Of a stretch of DNA of 64,000 bases, positions 42,428 through 52,664 are shown piece by piece. A program made the translations under genes and the position numbers. The notes beneath the pieces are model-generated. The model did not search any database. It saw nothing but the letters and a program-made list of their open reading frames with translations, and was not told where the DNA came from. Source of the DNA: Tilletiopsis washingtonensis (Eukaryota > Basidiomycota > Exobasidiomycetes > Entylomatales); the NCBI RefSeq assembly GCF_003144115.1, contig NW_020312004.1, positions 332,506 through 396,505 of the forward strand, written 5' to 3'. Numbering within the stretch: the stretch's first letter is position 1; each line of letters starts with the position of its first letter.

Positions 42428-45400
42428 ATGCCCCTCTCCCTCTCGCCGCCGCTCGCTGCGTCGCCGCCCGAGCCGGCCGCGCCGGTGCGCCAGTGGTGGG
42501 AGCGCGTGCGCATCGAGCCGGATGTGCTGCCGCCGTTTCACGCCGAGCCGCAGCGCCCGGCCGAGCCGCCAGCAGCAGCAGCAGCAGTAGTGCCCACACC
42601 CGCTGCACCGGCCACGCCGGCGACGCCGCAGCACATCGCCGGCTCGCCCACGCATACACGCCCCGTGCTGCACCTTGACACCTCGTCCGACTCGGCCTCG
42701 CCCGTCTCGCCCTTCTTTCCGCCCAGCAGCAGCGACGGCGAGCCGCGCACGCCGGCTGCGCCCGAGGCTGCCGAGCCGCAGACTCAGCAGCGCTCGCCCG
42801 CCGCCGACTTCCTCTCCGCCTTTGCCAGTCTGCACTCGGTGATCGATGGCGATGCGCCAGGCCACGCCCACACGGCCGACGAGGCGTGGGGCACGCGCAG
42901 CGAGACGCGTGCCCGCTCCCTCTCGCCGCTCTTTGCCGCGACAATGGCAGCCTCTGGCGATGCAGGCAGCTCGAGCATGACGTACGGCGCCTCTGCGCCC
43001 GAGAGCGGCTCGCCCAGCGCGCCGTTTGGCCTCGGCAGCGCTGCGGCGTCGCTCTTCGCCGGCGCTGCCTCTGGGTCCGCGCGCCTGCCCTCGTCGATGC
43101 CACCACAGCATGCCGCCGCGTTGCGACGCACGCTCGCGCCTGACGATGAGGGCGCCACACTTGCAGACGGCCGCTACGTGCTGGGCCGCGCCGTTGGCTA
43201 TGGCGGCAGCAGCGTGGTGCGCGAGGGGTGGGCCCAGACGCCCGCGACGGAGCTTGACCTGCCGGCCAGCTCGACGCGTGTGGCAATCAAGATCGTGCGT
43301 CTGGACACCGTCGACGACACGGTGGCCGCAGAGGTGGCGCTGTGGCAGGCGCTGCCGCCGCACGCGCATCTGCTGCCGCTGCTGCACCACGAAGAGATGC
43401 CGCTGGCGCCAGGCTCAGACGTGCGCGTGCTCTTCCTCGTCATGCCCTTTGCCGACGCCGGCTCGCTGCTCGACTATGTGCGCAACGAGGGCGTGCCGAA
43501 GCGCCTTCTCGCCGCAGCAGGCAGCTCCGGCGGCCTCTCGCGCGCCTCGAGCATGCACACGCAGCTCAGCAATGGCGGCACGGCCGGCGGACGCACAGAC
43601 TACTCTGCACGCGTCGCTGCTGCTGCTGCGCCGCTGGCTGGCCGCACCGGCAGCGGCTTCTTGCCTCGCTCCAGCGCCGCGCGTGCGCAGAGCGGTGCGC
43701 CGATCAGCGGCCATGGACGCATCTTCTCCGACGGCGGTCTGCCCAGCAGCGCAGCAGGCTCGGGCGGCAGTGCTGCCGGCTCGGCGCCCTATCGGCGAGG
43801 CACTCTGGGGACTGCTGAGGCAGGATCCGCATCAAATGCCGGCAGCCTTTCAGCCACTGGTGCCGCAGGCCTGCTGCGTCGCGCATCGAGCCGCGCAGCG
43901 CCGCCGCGCTCGCGCGGCCTGCCTCTGGGCAACGCCCGGCGTGTGCTGGCCCAGCTGGCGTCGGCACTCGAGGCGCTGCAGGCTGAAGGTGTGCGGCACG
44001 GCGACCTCAAGCTCGAAAATGTGCTGGGTCAGACCAAGGAGGTCGTCGGCGATGCTGATGTACAGCCCGAGGTGACGATGTGGCGCCTGGCCGACTTTGG
44101 CCTGGCACGCAAGATCGACGAGCAGCAGAGAGCGCCGCTGTACCAGGCACCTGCGCCTCCTGCAGCCGAAGAGAAGGGCCGCAAGTCGCGTCCGGCCGGG
44201 CGCGCATCCGACATCGGCCCAGCGGCACGCGGCATGTCGTCGTTTCCGACTCTGCCGCGCGGCGGCTCACTGGCATATGCGGCGCCCGAAACGCTTCGCG
44301 ACGCCGACGAGGCGAGCACGGCCGACCGAGCAGACGCGCCAGAGGGCTCGCTCTCGCCCGCGGCGGCCTTGGTGCACGCGCAAGACATGTGGGCGCTGGG
44401 CTGCATCTTCTACGCGCTCCTCTCGGGCCGCCTGCCGTTTGCCGACTCCTTCGAGCCGCGGCTGCAGGCCAAGATTGCGCGGGGCATCTGGACTTTGCCG
44501 CCGCGCCTGGTCCGGCGTCGGCCGCGGCGGAGTGCGCCCGGCAGCGAGGGCGATGGTCTGCCGGCGGCGTCAAGCGCCATGAGTCCCAGCGGCAGCGCCC
44601 AGAGCTTCTCGGAGCGCTCGCGACCCGACAGCTGGGCCAGCTTCAGCGGCAACTTCGGCGGACGCGAGCTGAGCTCGAGCGTGTCCAGCCTGCCACCAAA
44701 AGGCACGCTGCTGCAAGAGGAGGACAACGCCAGCGACACGGAAGACGAAGGCGATGAAGAGGCGCGCCTGTGGGACGGCGACCGAGTGGAGCGACAGGAG
44801 GCCCGCGACGTGCTGCGTGGCCTGCTGGAGACCGATCCTGCGCGCAGATGGACGCTCGCCGATGTGCTTGCTTCGCCGTGTCTGGCGCGCCTGCATGAGC
44901 CTCCCGCGGTCGAGGAGCGGGGTCGTCAGGCCCAGACCGAGCCGCTGCGCTTTGAGCGCCAGGCCTCGCGCGAGCGTGTGACGCGCCTGGACTCGGAGCT
45001 GTCGCACTCGAGGCCCTCGCCAAAGATTTTCGACGGCGACCTACCGGGAAGGAGCCAGACAGGCTCACCCTTCGGCAGCTCTGTGCGCTCGCGGCCGTCC
45101 AGCCCCTTCCTCAGCTCGAGCGATGCGCAAGACAGCATGCCGCCGCGCGGACGGCGGCGCGCAGGAGAGATGGCGCATCTGCGCGAGGGACACGCCTGGC
45201 ATGCGCACTCCGACACATCTCGCAGTGCGACACACACGCCGCAGTCCGGAGCTCGCCCCATCGACATCGTCTCCACACGCTCGGCTAGCGGCAGCCGTTC
45301 CCGCAGCCGTAGTAGGCAAGCATGCGAGCGCGAGGCCGCAGGCTACAGCGCGGCGTCGTTGCGCCATCACGAAGCAGCGCAGTCGCCGGAGCAAATGCGC

Positions 45401-46180
45401 GGACGCAAGCCGCTGCTGCACCGCTCCAGCTCGTACGAGAGCTCCTCGACGGGCTTGCCTGGCGGCAATAAGAGCTCCGCGCACGCCGAGCGCGGCTCGT
45501 CATCGCGCGGCAGTCGCAGCGGTGCGCGCTCTACATCGCGACCACGCATGCTTACGGGCGTCCCGAGCAGCGCGGGCGCCACGACAGGCGGCAGCGGCAG
45601 CAGCGGCTGGGCCGCCGAGTTCGTCTTTCCGCCCGCCAACGGCGATGGCTTCCGCTGGCGCAGCGCCGAGCGCTCGTCGTCGTCGCGCACCAATGCAGCG
45701 CGCAGCAGCACCAGTCGCAGCCGCTCGCGTGCTCCTGAGGCGCTCGCCAATCTCCTCGCGCGCGAGAGAGCACAGCAGCATCACATGCAGCATGGCGATG
45801 CGGGCTCGTCGGTGCCTAGCTCGCCTGCGCCGGGCACGCCAGGCAGCGGCACCGAGGACAGCTCGCGCAGTCGAGAGCGCGGCGCTCGCAATGCCTCGTC
45901 CGGCCTGCGTGCTCGCGCCAGCACCGATGCGCTCCCCTCGCCGCGACCTGGCTCCGCACTGCCGCGCGGCATACAGCGCGAGCCGCAGGCAGAGGCCGAC
46001 GAGGACGAGCCCGAGACGCAGTGGTGGCAGCGCGGCCGCGGCCGCGAGCCCAAGCCTGCGCCGCCGGCCCACTCGCCCGAGCAGGCGCGTGCCGTGCTGC
46101 CGCCCGTCTCGGCCGCCTCGACGCCGCCGGCGAGCGACGAGGCTCGGCGCGCTGTGCCGCGCTGGCCGTGGGCGTCGTAG
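42428..46180 (+). CDS. large Ser/Thr protein kinase with HGD catalytic loop
   Basis: Intronless, 1250 residues. A glycine-rich loop (GRAVGYGGSSVVREGW) is followed by the VAIK lysine at residue 288, the catalytic loop HGDLKLENVL at residues 524-533, DFG from residue 556 and APE near 619-621. HGD replaces HRD, so this is a non-RD kinase, but K, D and DFG are kept and activity is plausible. The kinase domain is stretched by about 140 Ser/Gly/Arg-rich residues between the hinge and the catalytic loop, about 35 in the activation segment and a further acidic insert in the C-lobe. The C-terminal 400 residues are Ser/Arg-rich. ATG 42428 is the only in-frame Met before the domain; the frame is open upstream to 42341 without one. 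I cannot assign a subfamily. Confidence 0.85.
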   Translation: MPLSLSPPLAASPPEPAAPVRQWWERVRIEPDVLPPFHAEPQRPAEPPAAAAAVVPTPAAPATPATPQHIAGSPTHTRPVLHLDTSSDSASPVSPFFPPSSSDGEPRTPAAPEAAEPQTQQRSPAADFLSAFASLHSVIDGDAPGHAHTADEAWGTRSETRARSLSPLFAATMAASGDAGSSSMTYGASAPESGSPSAPFGLGSAAASLFAGAASGSARLPSSMPPQHAAALRRTLAPDDEGATLADGRYVLGRAVGYGGSSVVREGWAQTPATELDLPASSTRVAIKIVRLDTVDDTVAAEVALWQALPPHAHLLPLLHHEEMPLAPGSDVRVLFLVMPFADAGSLLDYVRNEGVPKRLLAAAGSSGGLSRASSMHTQLSNGGTAGGRTDYSARVAAAAAPLAGRTGSGFLPRSSAARAQSGAPISGHGRIFSDGGLPSSAAGSGGSAAGSAPYRRGTLGTAEAGSASNAGSLSATGAAGLLRRASSRAAPPRSRGLPLGNARRVLAQLASALEALQAEGVRHGDLKLENVLGQTKEVVGDADVQPEVTMWRLADFGLARKIDEQQRAPLYQAPAPPAAEEKGRKSRPAGRASDIGPAARGMSSFPTLPRGGSLAYAAPETLRDADEASTADRADAPEGSLSPAAALVHAQDMWALGCIFYALLSGRLPFADSFEPRLQAKIARGIWTLPPRLVRRRPRRSAPGSEGDGLPAASSAMSPSGSAQSFSERSRPDSWASFSGNFGGRELSSSVSSLPPKGTLLQEEDNASDTEDEGDEEARLWDGDRVERQEARDVLRGLLETDPARRWTLADVLASPCLARLHEPPAVEERGRQAQTEPLRFERQASRERVTRLDSELSHSRPSPKIFDGDLPGRSQTGSPFGSSVRSRPSSPFLSSSDAQDSMPPRGRRRAGEMAHLREGHAWHAHSDTSRSATHTPQSGARPIDIVSTRSASGSRSRSRSRQACEREAAGYSAASLRHHEAAQSPEQMRGRKPLLHRSSSYESSSTGLPGGNKSSAHAERGSSSRGSRSGARSTSRPRMLTGVPSSAGATTGGSGSSGWAAEFVFPPANGDGFRWRSAERSSSSRTNAARSSTSRSRSRAPEALANLLARERAQQHHMQHGDAGSSVPSSPAPGTPGSGTEDSSRSRERGARNASSGLRARASTDALPSPRPGSALPRGIQREPQAEADEDEPETQWWQRGRGREPKPAPPAHSPEQARAVLPPVSAASTPPASDEARRAVPRWPWAS

Positions 46181-46359
46181 CTGGCCTCCATACCCTCGCA
46201 AGATGCCTGCGCCCCTCCACTCCTCATTTTGCGCCTCAGATCCGCTCCTCTCATTTGTACTTCAAGCCATCCATCGCATTATTGACACCGTCCGGGCCGC
46301 CTACGCTGAGACGTGCCGCAGCGGGAGGAGTCGGTGACACGCCGAGCTATTCCTTGACT

Positions 46360-47101
46360 TTAGAGCTTCAGCTTCTCCATCGCCGCCTTCATCTCGCCGT
46401 GCAGCTGCGTCGAGGGTCAGCCGAGGTGTCCCATGTGCAGTCGCCGCGCCAGCTCACCTTCTGCAGCTCCTCCCTCTCGGGCTGCGTGGCGGGCCACTCG
46501 ATGATGAGGCCCTCCTTTGGCGACGTCTTGGGGATCATGTGGACTACAGCGCGAGATCAGCCACCATCGGGCCTCACACAAGGCCTTGTCTGCTCACAGT
46601 GCACGTGGTCGACCTGCTGGTGCGCGCCACGCCCGTTGTTCTGCAGGATGTTGTACTCGTCTGCGCCGCTGGCGAGGGCCAGACGCTTGGCGACGGGCAG
46701 CAGGCGGCCGAGGTGCTCGTCGGGCAGCTCGTGCAGCTTGGCTGCGTGGTACTTGGGGATGACGAGGGCGTGACGCTTGGCGATCGGCCCAATGTCTGGA
46801 GAGCGCATGTGAGGAGCAGAGCTGGTGCAGCGAAATGAGGCGGACTCACCGAGGAAGGCCAGCACCTCGTCGTCTTCGTACAGCTTCATCGACGGGATCT
46901 GTCCGGCGATGATCTTGCAGAAGATGCTGCGAGCGGCAAGCTTCAGCCAAGAATACACATGCGTGCACAGTACTGCTGCGACGAGCGCCAGCTTTCTGCA
47001 CGCAGCCGCCTCCATCGGTCCCGGCGCATGCAGATGCGTTGCCCTTCCCGCAGCCTCTGCTCGCCAGACACGCACCAGTTGGCATCGGTCTTGGTAGCCA
47101 T
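46360..47101 (-). CDS. HNT1: histidine-triad (HIT/HINT) nucleotide hydrolase
   Basis: Hydrolyses purine nucleoside phosphoramidates. Exons 47101-47076, 46926-46850, 46795-46598, 46543-46458 and 46404-46360 join in phase to 143 residues. The reading is MATKTDANCIFCKIIAGQIP, then LYEDDEVLAFLGDIGPIAKR, HALVIPKYHAAKLHELPDEH, YNILQNNGRGAHQQVDHVHF and HMIPKTSP. The histidine triad HVHFH is intact, and the CxxC of the HINT zinc-binding type is present. It is a single-domain protein of usual length. The first exon is only 26 nt. The gene is divergent from acyl-CoA oxidase. Confidence 0.93.
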
Positions 47102-47466
47102 CTTTGCGGCTTGGCGGATGAGCGAGGGGAACGTGGTGGGCGAGAGTGGTGGGGAGAGTGGTGGGGTGCGAGGATGTGCAGCAGGTGCAGAGAGGGATGC
47201 GGGTGCGGTTGGTGGAGGAGAAGGAAGCTGGGGGCGGGGTGTCGTACGAGCGGAGAGGCCGAGCGGGAGAATGCACGGGCCGCCCGCCAAGGTGGAGTGG
47301 AGCGGCGCCTCGGCCACGTGGCGCGGCTGCTCCCACGCCTTCCTTGCCGGTTCGGCAGCGCGCCGGGCCCGGTGCGGGGAAGGCCGCAAGAAGCCGGCGG
47401 CTCGGCAGCCTCTAGGCCGAGCTCTGCACCCTGCCCAGCCACCACCCTTCCATCTATACCCTCAAC
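47102..47466. promoter_or_regulatory. divergent promoter HNT1/acyl-CoA oxidase with CACGTG
   Basis: CACGTG lies at 47315-47320, about the middle of the 365-bp spacer. The HNT1 side is a G-rich purine stretch (GGTGGGGAGAGTGGTGGGG near 47147-47167). No gene is seen. Confidence 0.4.
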
Positions 47467-49898
47467 ATGTCCGCCGCTGATCTCACACCCGAAGCACGCC
47501 AGCCGCTCGACCTCGCCGCCGAGCGGGCGCGCAGCCGCCTCGACGCCGGAGCGCTGGCCGCCGTCTTTGCCGGCGGTGCGGCGGCGCGCGACCGTGCCCG
47601 CTGGCTCCTCTCGCTGCTGCGCGATGATCCCGCTGCTGCCTTTGACAAGCAGCAGCGCGCCTTTCAGGGGCGGTACGAGCGCTTCATGCACGGTCAGCAG
47701 CTGGCGGCCAAGTACTTCGAGCTGCGCAACCGGCATGGGTGAGTTGGCGTGCCGCGGCGTGGCAGACTGCTCTGCTGACCGCCACACGCAGCCTCGCAAA
47801 GGAGGACCGCGACCGCCTGCGCCTCTACCTCGACGAGTACATCTCGCTGCAGGTGCACGAGGTGCGTGTGGGATACATGCGCCACCCTCTGCATGCGCTC
47901 ACAGCCCGACCAGTCCATGGGCCAGCCGACGATCCAGTCGCAGGCCAGCGAGGCGCAGTGGCGTCGCTGGGGCAAGCACATCGAGTCGGGCCGCTGGCTG
48001 ACGTGCTACGCCCAGACGGAGCTCGCACACGGATCCAACCGTGCGTAGCGCTACAGCTAGCTACATTTGCAGCACAGCTCACCCGCGCCACAGTGTCCGG
48101 CCTGCGCACCACCGCCACGTACGACACGTACAGCAACAAGTGGGAGATCCATACGCCTGAGCCGTCGGCGGGCAAGACGTGGATCGGCGGCTCAGGCAGC
48201 TCGGCTACGCACGCCGTCGTGATGGCGCAGATGTGCATCGGCGGCAAGCAGCTCGGCATGCATCCCTTCCTTGTGCCGCTGCGCGACCCCGACACGCACG
48301 AGCTGCTGCCGGGCGTCGAGGCATTCGACATGGGCCCGAAGGTTGGCGCGCCGGTGAGTATGAGAGCAGGCGGCAGCAGAGGCATGCCTGACGCATTCAT
48401 CAGGCGATGGACAATGGCTACATCACCTTTACGCGCGTCAAGATCCCGCGCACCAATCTGCTCGACCGCTTCCAGGTGGTGCATCCGGATGGACGCTACG
48501 AGCAGCGCAACAAGGAAGGCAAGGCGCTGACTCGCGGCGGCATGACGCTCGTGCGTGTTGGCCTCGTCGAGATTGCCGCACACCACGCCGCTCGCGCTAC
48601 GGTCATCGCAATGCGCTACGCCGTCGTACGTCGCCAGGGCTCTAGCTCGACCCTCGGCGGCCTCGAGCCGCAGATCATCGACTATGCGGGCCTGCAAGCG
48701 CGCCTCTTCGTCTGCCTCACCACGTCGTGGGCGCTGACGCTGACGGGACAGCACATGCGACGCGTCTACAACGACTTGCAGGCCGAGCTGCAGGCAGGCC
48801 AGTCGAGCGGCCTCCTCGGCATCGTGCACGGCATGACGAGCATCCTCAAGGCCTGCGCCACGCAGGAGGGCCTCGCGGTCGTCGAGACGGCGCGACGCAG
48901 CATGGGCGGGCACGGGTACTCGGCGGCCAGCGGCCTGGCGGATCTGGAGCGCAACCAGCCGACGGCGAATCTGACGTACGAGGTGTGTCGCTGCGTTCGC
49001 GGCAGGGACGGGCGCTGCTGACATGCACTTGCAGGGCGACAACAACATGCTGCTCGGCGGACCGGCCGCAAACTTCCTCGTCAAGTCGCTGCGCTCTGGC
49101 GGCTTGCCCAGCCGCGCCGAGTTCGCTTTTCTGCGCTCGCAGGGCGCCTCGCCGTGTGCTAGCAAGACGTCGGAAGACTTTCTGCGGCCAGACGTCCAGG
49201 CTGCGCTGCTAGCCCACCGAGCCTCACGCCTCGTGCGTGCCCTTGATGCGCTGCGAGCGGCGCCAGCACACGAAGGCACGGCATACCTCGACGCTGCCCT
49301 CTCTGCGCGAGCATCGCGCGCGGCCGGCAGCGTGCTGATCGCGCATGCCTTTGCCGGACGCATCGCAGCGCTGCGCAGCGGGCAAGCAGGCGACGTCGGA
49401 GTGCCGCTGTCGCCGGAGCTGCTCGATGCGCTGCAGCGCATGTGCGCCTTCTACACGCTCGAGGTGTGCGTGCTGCGCGAGCTTGGCGACTACACCGAGG
49501 ACGGCCATCTCAACGCTCAGCAGGCCGATGCCATCCGCGCCGCTGTCGCTGGTCTAGCCAGCGCGATCCGACAAGACGCCCTGGCGCTCGCCGAAGCAGC
49601 CGACATGGACGACTGGTACCTCGGCTCGCCGCTTGGACACTCCGGTGAGTCGTGCTGCGCCCACGATCGCTTCCTCCCTGCTGACCGCGTCTCAGACGGA
49701 CGCGCGTACGACCGCATGATCGCCTGGATGCGCCTCGAGCCGCTCAACCAGCAGGGCGACGCCGGCGGGCGCGACGCACGCGGCGTGCTCAAGGGCTTCC
49801 GTGAAGGCATCGGGCGCCTCACGCACGGCGAGGTGGAGCAGTGGAATGAGGCCGAGGCGGTCAAGCAGACGCAGCTGCGCCGCGAGGCCAAGCTGTAG
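47467..49898 (+). CDS. POX1: peroxisomal acyl-CoA oxidase
   Basis: FAD enzyme of the first step of peroxisomal beta-oxidation (acyl-CoA to trans-2-enoyl-CoA plus H2O2). Exons 47467-47738, 47792-47861, 47905-48040, 48094-48353, 48404-48982, 49035-49644 and 49696-49898 join in phase to 709 residues. Family segments are CYAQTELAHGSN|LSGLRTTATYD, GGSGSSATHAVVMAQM, MDNGYITFTRVKIPRTNLLD, GGLEPQIIDYAGLQARLF and ARRSMGGHGYSAASGLAD. The C-terminus AKL is a good type-1 peroxisomal targeting signal. For intron 3, I used the acceptor at 48093. A nearer AG would make an implausible 32-nt intron and insert nine residues into a conserved loop. Confidence 0.95.
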
Positions 49899-49975
49899 GT
49901 GCTGGAGCTGTGGTATTGCATGAGTATGAGATGCGAGACAGGCCGAGTGCGGTGAAAGGAAGTCAGTGAGGGGCG

Positions 49976-51804
49976 TCAAGCCTTGCCCTCGGCGCGCGCC
50001 TGCTGCGCCTCGAGCTTGGCGACGCGCTGCCGGGCCTCCTTGGCCTGGCGTGCCTGGATCGGCCGCATGGGCGCAGTGTTGATGTTCTTCGACGGCAGCT
50101 TGTGCGCGGGCGTGTCGGCGAGATAGCCGCCGCTCTTGGCGCGCTCGTACACGTCGGCGTCCCACTTGCGCACCCACGGGTGCTGCATGACGCGGTCCAA
50201 CGGCAGCCGCTCTTTGGGGTTGATTTGCAACAGCTGGGAGGGGTGTCAGCGGCAAGCGTCGCGAGACGCATCGCGAGTGGCGGGCTCACTCTGTTGACGA
50301 GGTCCGCGGCAGAGGGCTGGAAGTGCGACGGGAACTCGTAGTCACCCTTGCGGATGCGCCCGCGCGTGTCTGCCCAGCAGCGTGTCAGTGGACGTGCAGG
50401 GCACATGCCTCCAGGCCACTTACAGGAGTTTGGCGGAAAGCCACGCGCCGCCTCCTGGTAGTCGCGGTTGGCGTTGAACGTGTCCTGGCTGTCAAACGGC
50501 GGCGTGCCCTCGAGCCACTCGAAGATGAGAATGCCAAAGGCCCACAGATCGACCTGATGGCCGTGCGGCACGTCCTCAATCATCTCGGGCGGCATGTAGT
50601 CGAGCGTGCCACATGCCGTGCGCCGATGGTCGCCCGGCGCGTGCACCGACCAGCCAAAGTCGGCAATCTTGAGCACGTCGTTGAGGCCCACGAGCAGGTT
50701 CTCGGGCTTGATGTCGCGGTGGATCACATGCTTGCTGTGCAGGTACGCCAGGCCGTCGGCCATCTGGCCCGTGAACTGCTGGATGTTAGTGCGAGCTGCG
50801 GCAGCGGCACGGGCTCGACTCACTCGACCTGCCTCGGCCTCTGTCCAGCGCCGGCCATCTAGCTTGCTCATTATTTTGTACATCTCGCCCTTGGCCGCGA
50901 ACTCGAGCATGAGGAACACGCGGCCCTCGTCGTGGAAGTAGCCATAGAGGCGCAGCACGTTGGGATGCCTGCACAGCGCGTCAGCTTTTGCGCGACACGG
51001 CACTCTTCCATCCTTCACCACTCACCTCAAATTCATCTGGATCTCCACCTCGCGCCGGATCTGGCCCTGCACATTGTACATGACGCAGTCCTTCTTGTAC
51101 AGCAGCTTGAGCGCACAGATGAAGCCGCCGCCATTGCCCTCGCGGTCTGCCTTGGTGCGGGCAATGTAGACGCGCCCAAACTTGCCCTTGCCCATCGCAC
51201 GGCCCGTCTCGAACTGCGACAGCGTCCACACGCGCGTTGGCCGGTGCGCAGAGCTGCATGCCTGTCAGCACGCAGCGCTGCTGTGCCACCACGCTGCGAC
51301 TCACCTCGTGCCCGAGTCTAGCGCCAGCAGCGCCGCGTCCTTGCCGCCAAAGTCGCCTGTTCGCCGCCCGCGCCGCTCGTCGCGCTCCATGCCGCCGTCG
51401 TACTTGCCAATGTCGACGGCGCGCAGAGCGACCGAGCTGGCCGTCGGCGGCGCACGCGGCGGCGCAGCGCCCGAGGCCGTCTTGTGCGGCGGCGCGCGCG
51501 CCTGGTTCGTCGATGGCCGCGCTGATGCCGGCGCCGAGCCGTTCTCAGACGGCAGCGCACTGCCTGCCCGCGATGGCGCGCGGCTGTTGGCGCTCAGAGC
51601 ATCGAGCGACGGCTTGCGCGCCAGATGCGCGCCGGCGACGGGCGGGCGCGACGACGAGGCGGCGCCGGGCGCCTGCAGCGGCTGCACCTGCAGCGCACCC
51701 ATGGCCAGGCGTACTTGCGTCGGCTGTGCGCTGCTGCTGCCCCCCGGCTTGCCGAGGTCAAGGCGGGCGGCGGCGCTGCTGAGGTTCTCGATGTCGGCGG
51801 GCAT
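49976..51804 (-). CDS. Aurora-family mitotic kinase (Ipl1/Ark1)
   Basis: Chromosomal-passenger kinase that corrects kinetochore attachment. Exons 51804-51305, 51253-51026, 50968-50824, 50775-50424, 50369-50290 and 50233-49976 join in phase to 520 residues. About 160 Ser/Ala/Pro-rich residues precede the kinase domain. Motifs are [85 protein letters not shown] and [20 protein letters not shown]. The activation-loop Thr before ACG is kept. Exon 4 begins at a tandem CAGCAG acceptor; using the second AG aligns without an extra Gln. About 16 extra residues ([16 protein letters not shown]) lie after PPFDSQDTF, where other Auroras continue directly into TYRRI. This may be a real insert or a splice I misread. 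Confidence 0.93.
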
Positions 51805-51900
51805 GGTGGTTGTGGGTGGAGGGAAGACGGAGGCCAGCTGCAGCGACAGAACAACACAAGCGCACTCCACCCGCTCCCACGCCCTCCGCGCGCGTCACGT

Positions 51901-51906
51901 CACGTG
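51901..51906. promoter_or_regulatory. CACGTG in the Aurora/NDUFB4 divergent promoter
   Basis: The local sequence is GTCACGTCACGTG, a CACGTG with an overlapping TCACGT half, inside a 202-bp spacer between two starts. Confidence 0.4.
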
Positions 51907-52006
51907 CCGGTGCGCCTGGCGCCCGGCGCCCGTCGCGCCGCCCAGGCCACTCGGCTCCACCTGCGCCGAGGTTCCCGCCCACCACACCACCCATCTCATC
52001 TGCATC

Positions 52007-52664
52007 ATGGCCGGCGGTCACTCCCCCTTCAAGACGGACCCCGCCATCGAGCGGTGGTCGACGATGGTGCGTCGCGCTACGCTGCGCTGTGCTGCCGCCT
52101 GCTGACGGCGCCGTGATTCTCCAGCACGCGACGATGTACCAGCGCTTCCGCCTGACGCCGCGCAACGCTCGCGCCGCCATCATCTTCGGCGGCATCATTC
52201 CGTACGCTGCCTACCAGCTCTGCCTCTTCACGGATGTGAGTCACAGCAGATGAGGGGCATGTGCTGCGGGAAGACGCCGCGGTCGGACAGGTGCCTGGAG
52301 GAGGCGCGGAAGGGCACGGGTGCGGCGGGGAGGCGCAACGTAGAGACAAGGCATGCTAGGCAATGAGGCGCATCTGCGGCATCATGAGGCCTGCACCAGC
52401 ACTGCATGATCTCGCGATGGTCCGACGCGGCCTTTGCGGCGTCGTGAAGGCGCCTTGGAGCAGTGTCTTGGCTGCGCACTGCACGCCCCACCAGCCTTCA
52501 AGCCTGGAGGGCGCCCTTGCGCTGTTGCACCAATGTGCAGGCGCTCATCTGCCTATGCTGACGCGTCTGACACACAGGACCGCTGGGCGCTGCGGGCAAA
52601 GGGCCGCAACGAGTCGCTGCTGCGCGTGCCGCCGCCGGCGCCGGCTGGCGAGGAGGAGGACTAG
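52007..52664 (+). CDS. complex I accessory subunit B15 (NDUFB4-like)
   Basis: Membrane-arm accessory subunit of mitochondrial NADH:ubiquinone oxidoreductase. Exons 52007-52066, 52125-52235 and 52578-52664 join in phase to 85 residues. The N-terminus MAGGHSPFKTDPAIERWSTM and the following MYQRFRLTPRNARAAIIFGG are typical of fungal B15 subunits. One membrane segment follows (AAIIFGGIIPYAAYQLCLF), then a short charged tail (DRWALRAKGRNESLLRVPPP). The second intron, 52236-52577, is 342 nt and holds no exon I can support; the first is 58 nt. The call is from overall pattern, and such small subunits are weakly conserved. Confidence 0.78.

Noticed and set aside
48041-48072. Alternative 32-nt intron 3 in acyl-CoA oxidase
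   Set aside because: It is too short for spliceosomal removal and inserts extra residues into the conserved HGSN-GL loop. The acceptor at 48093 gives HGSNLSGLRTTATYD.
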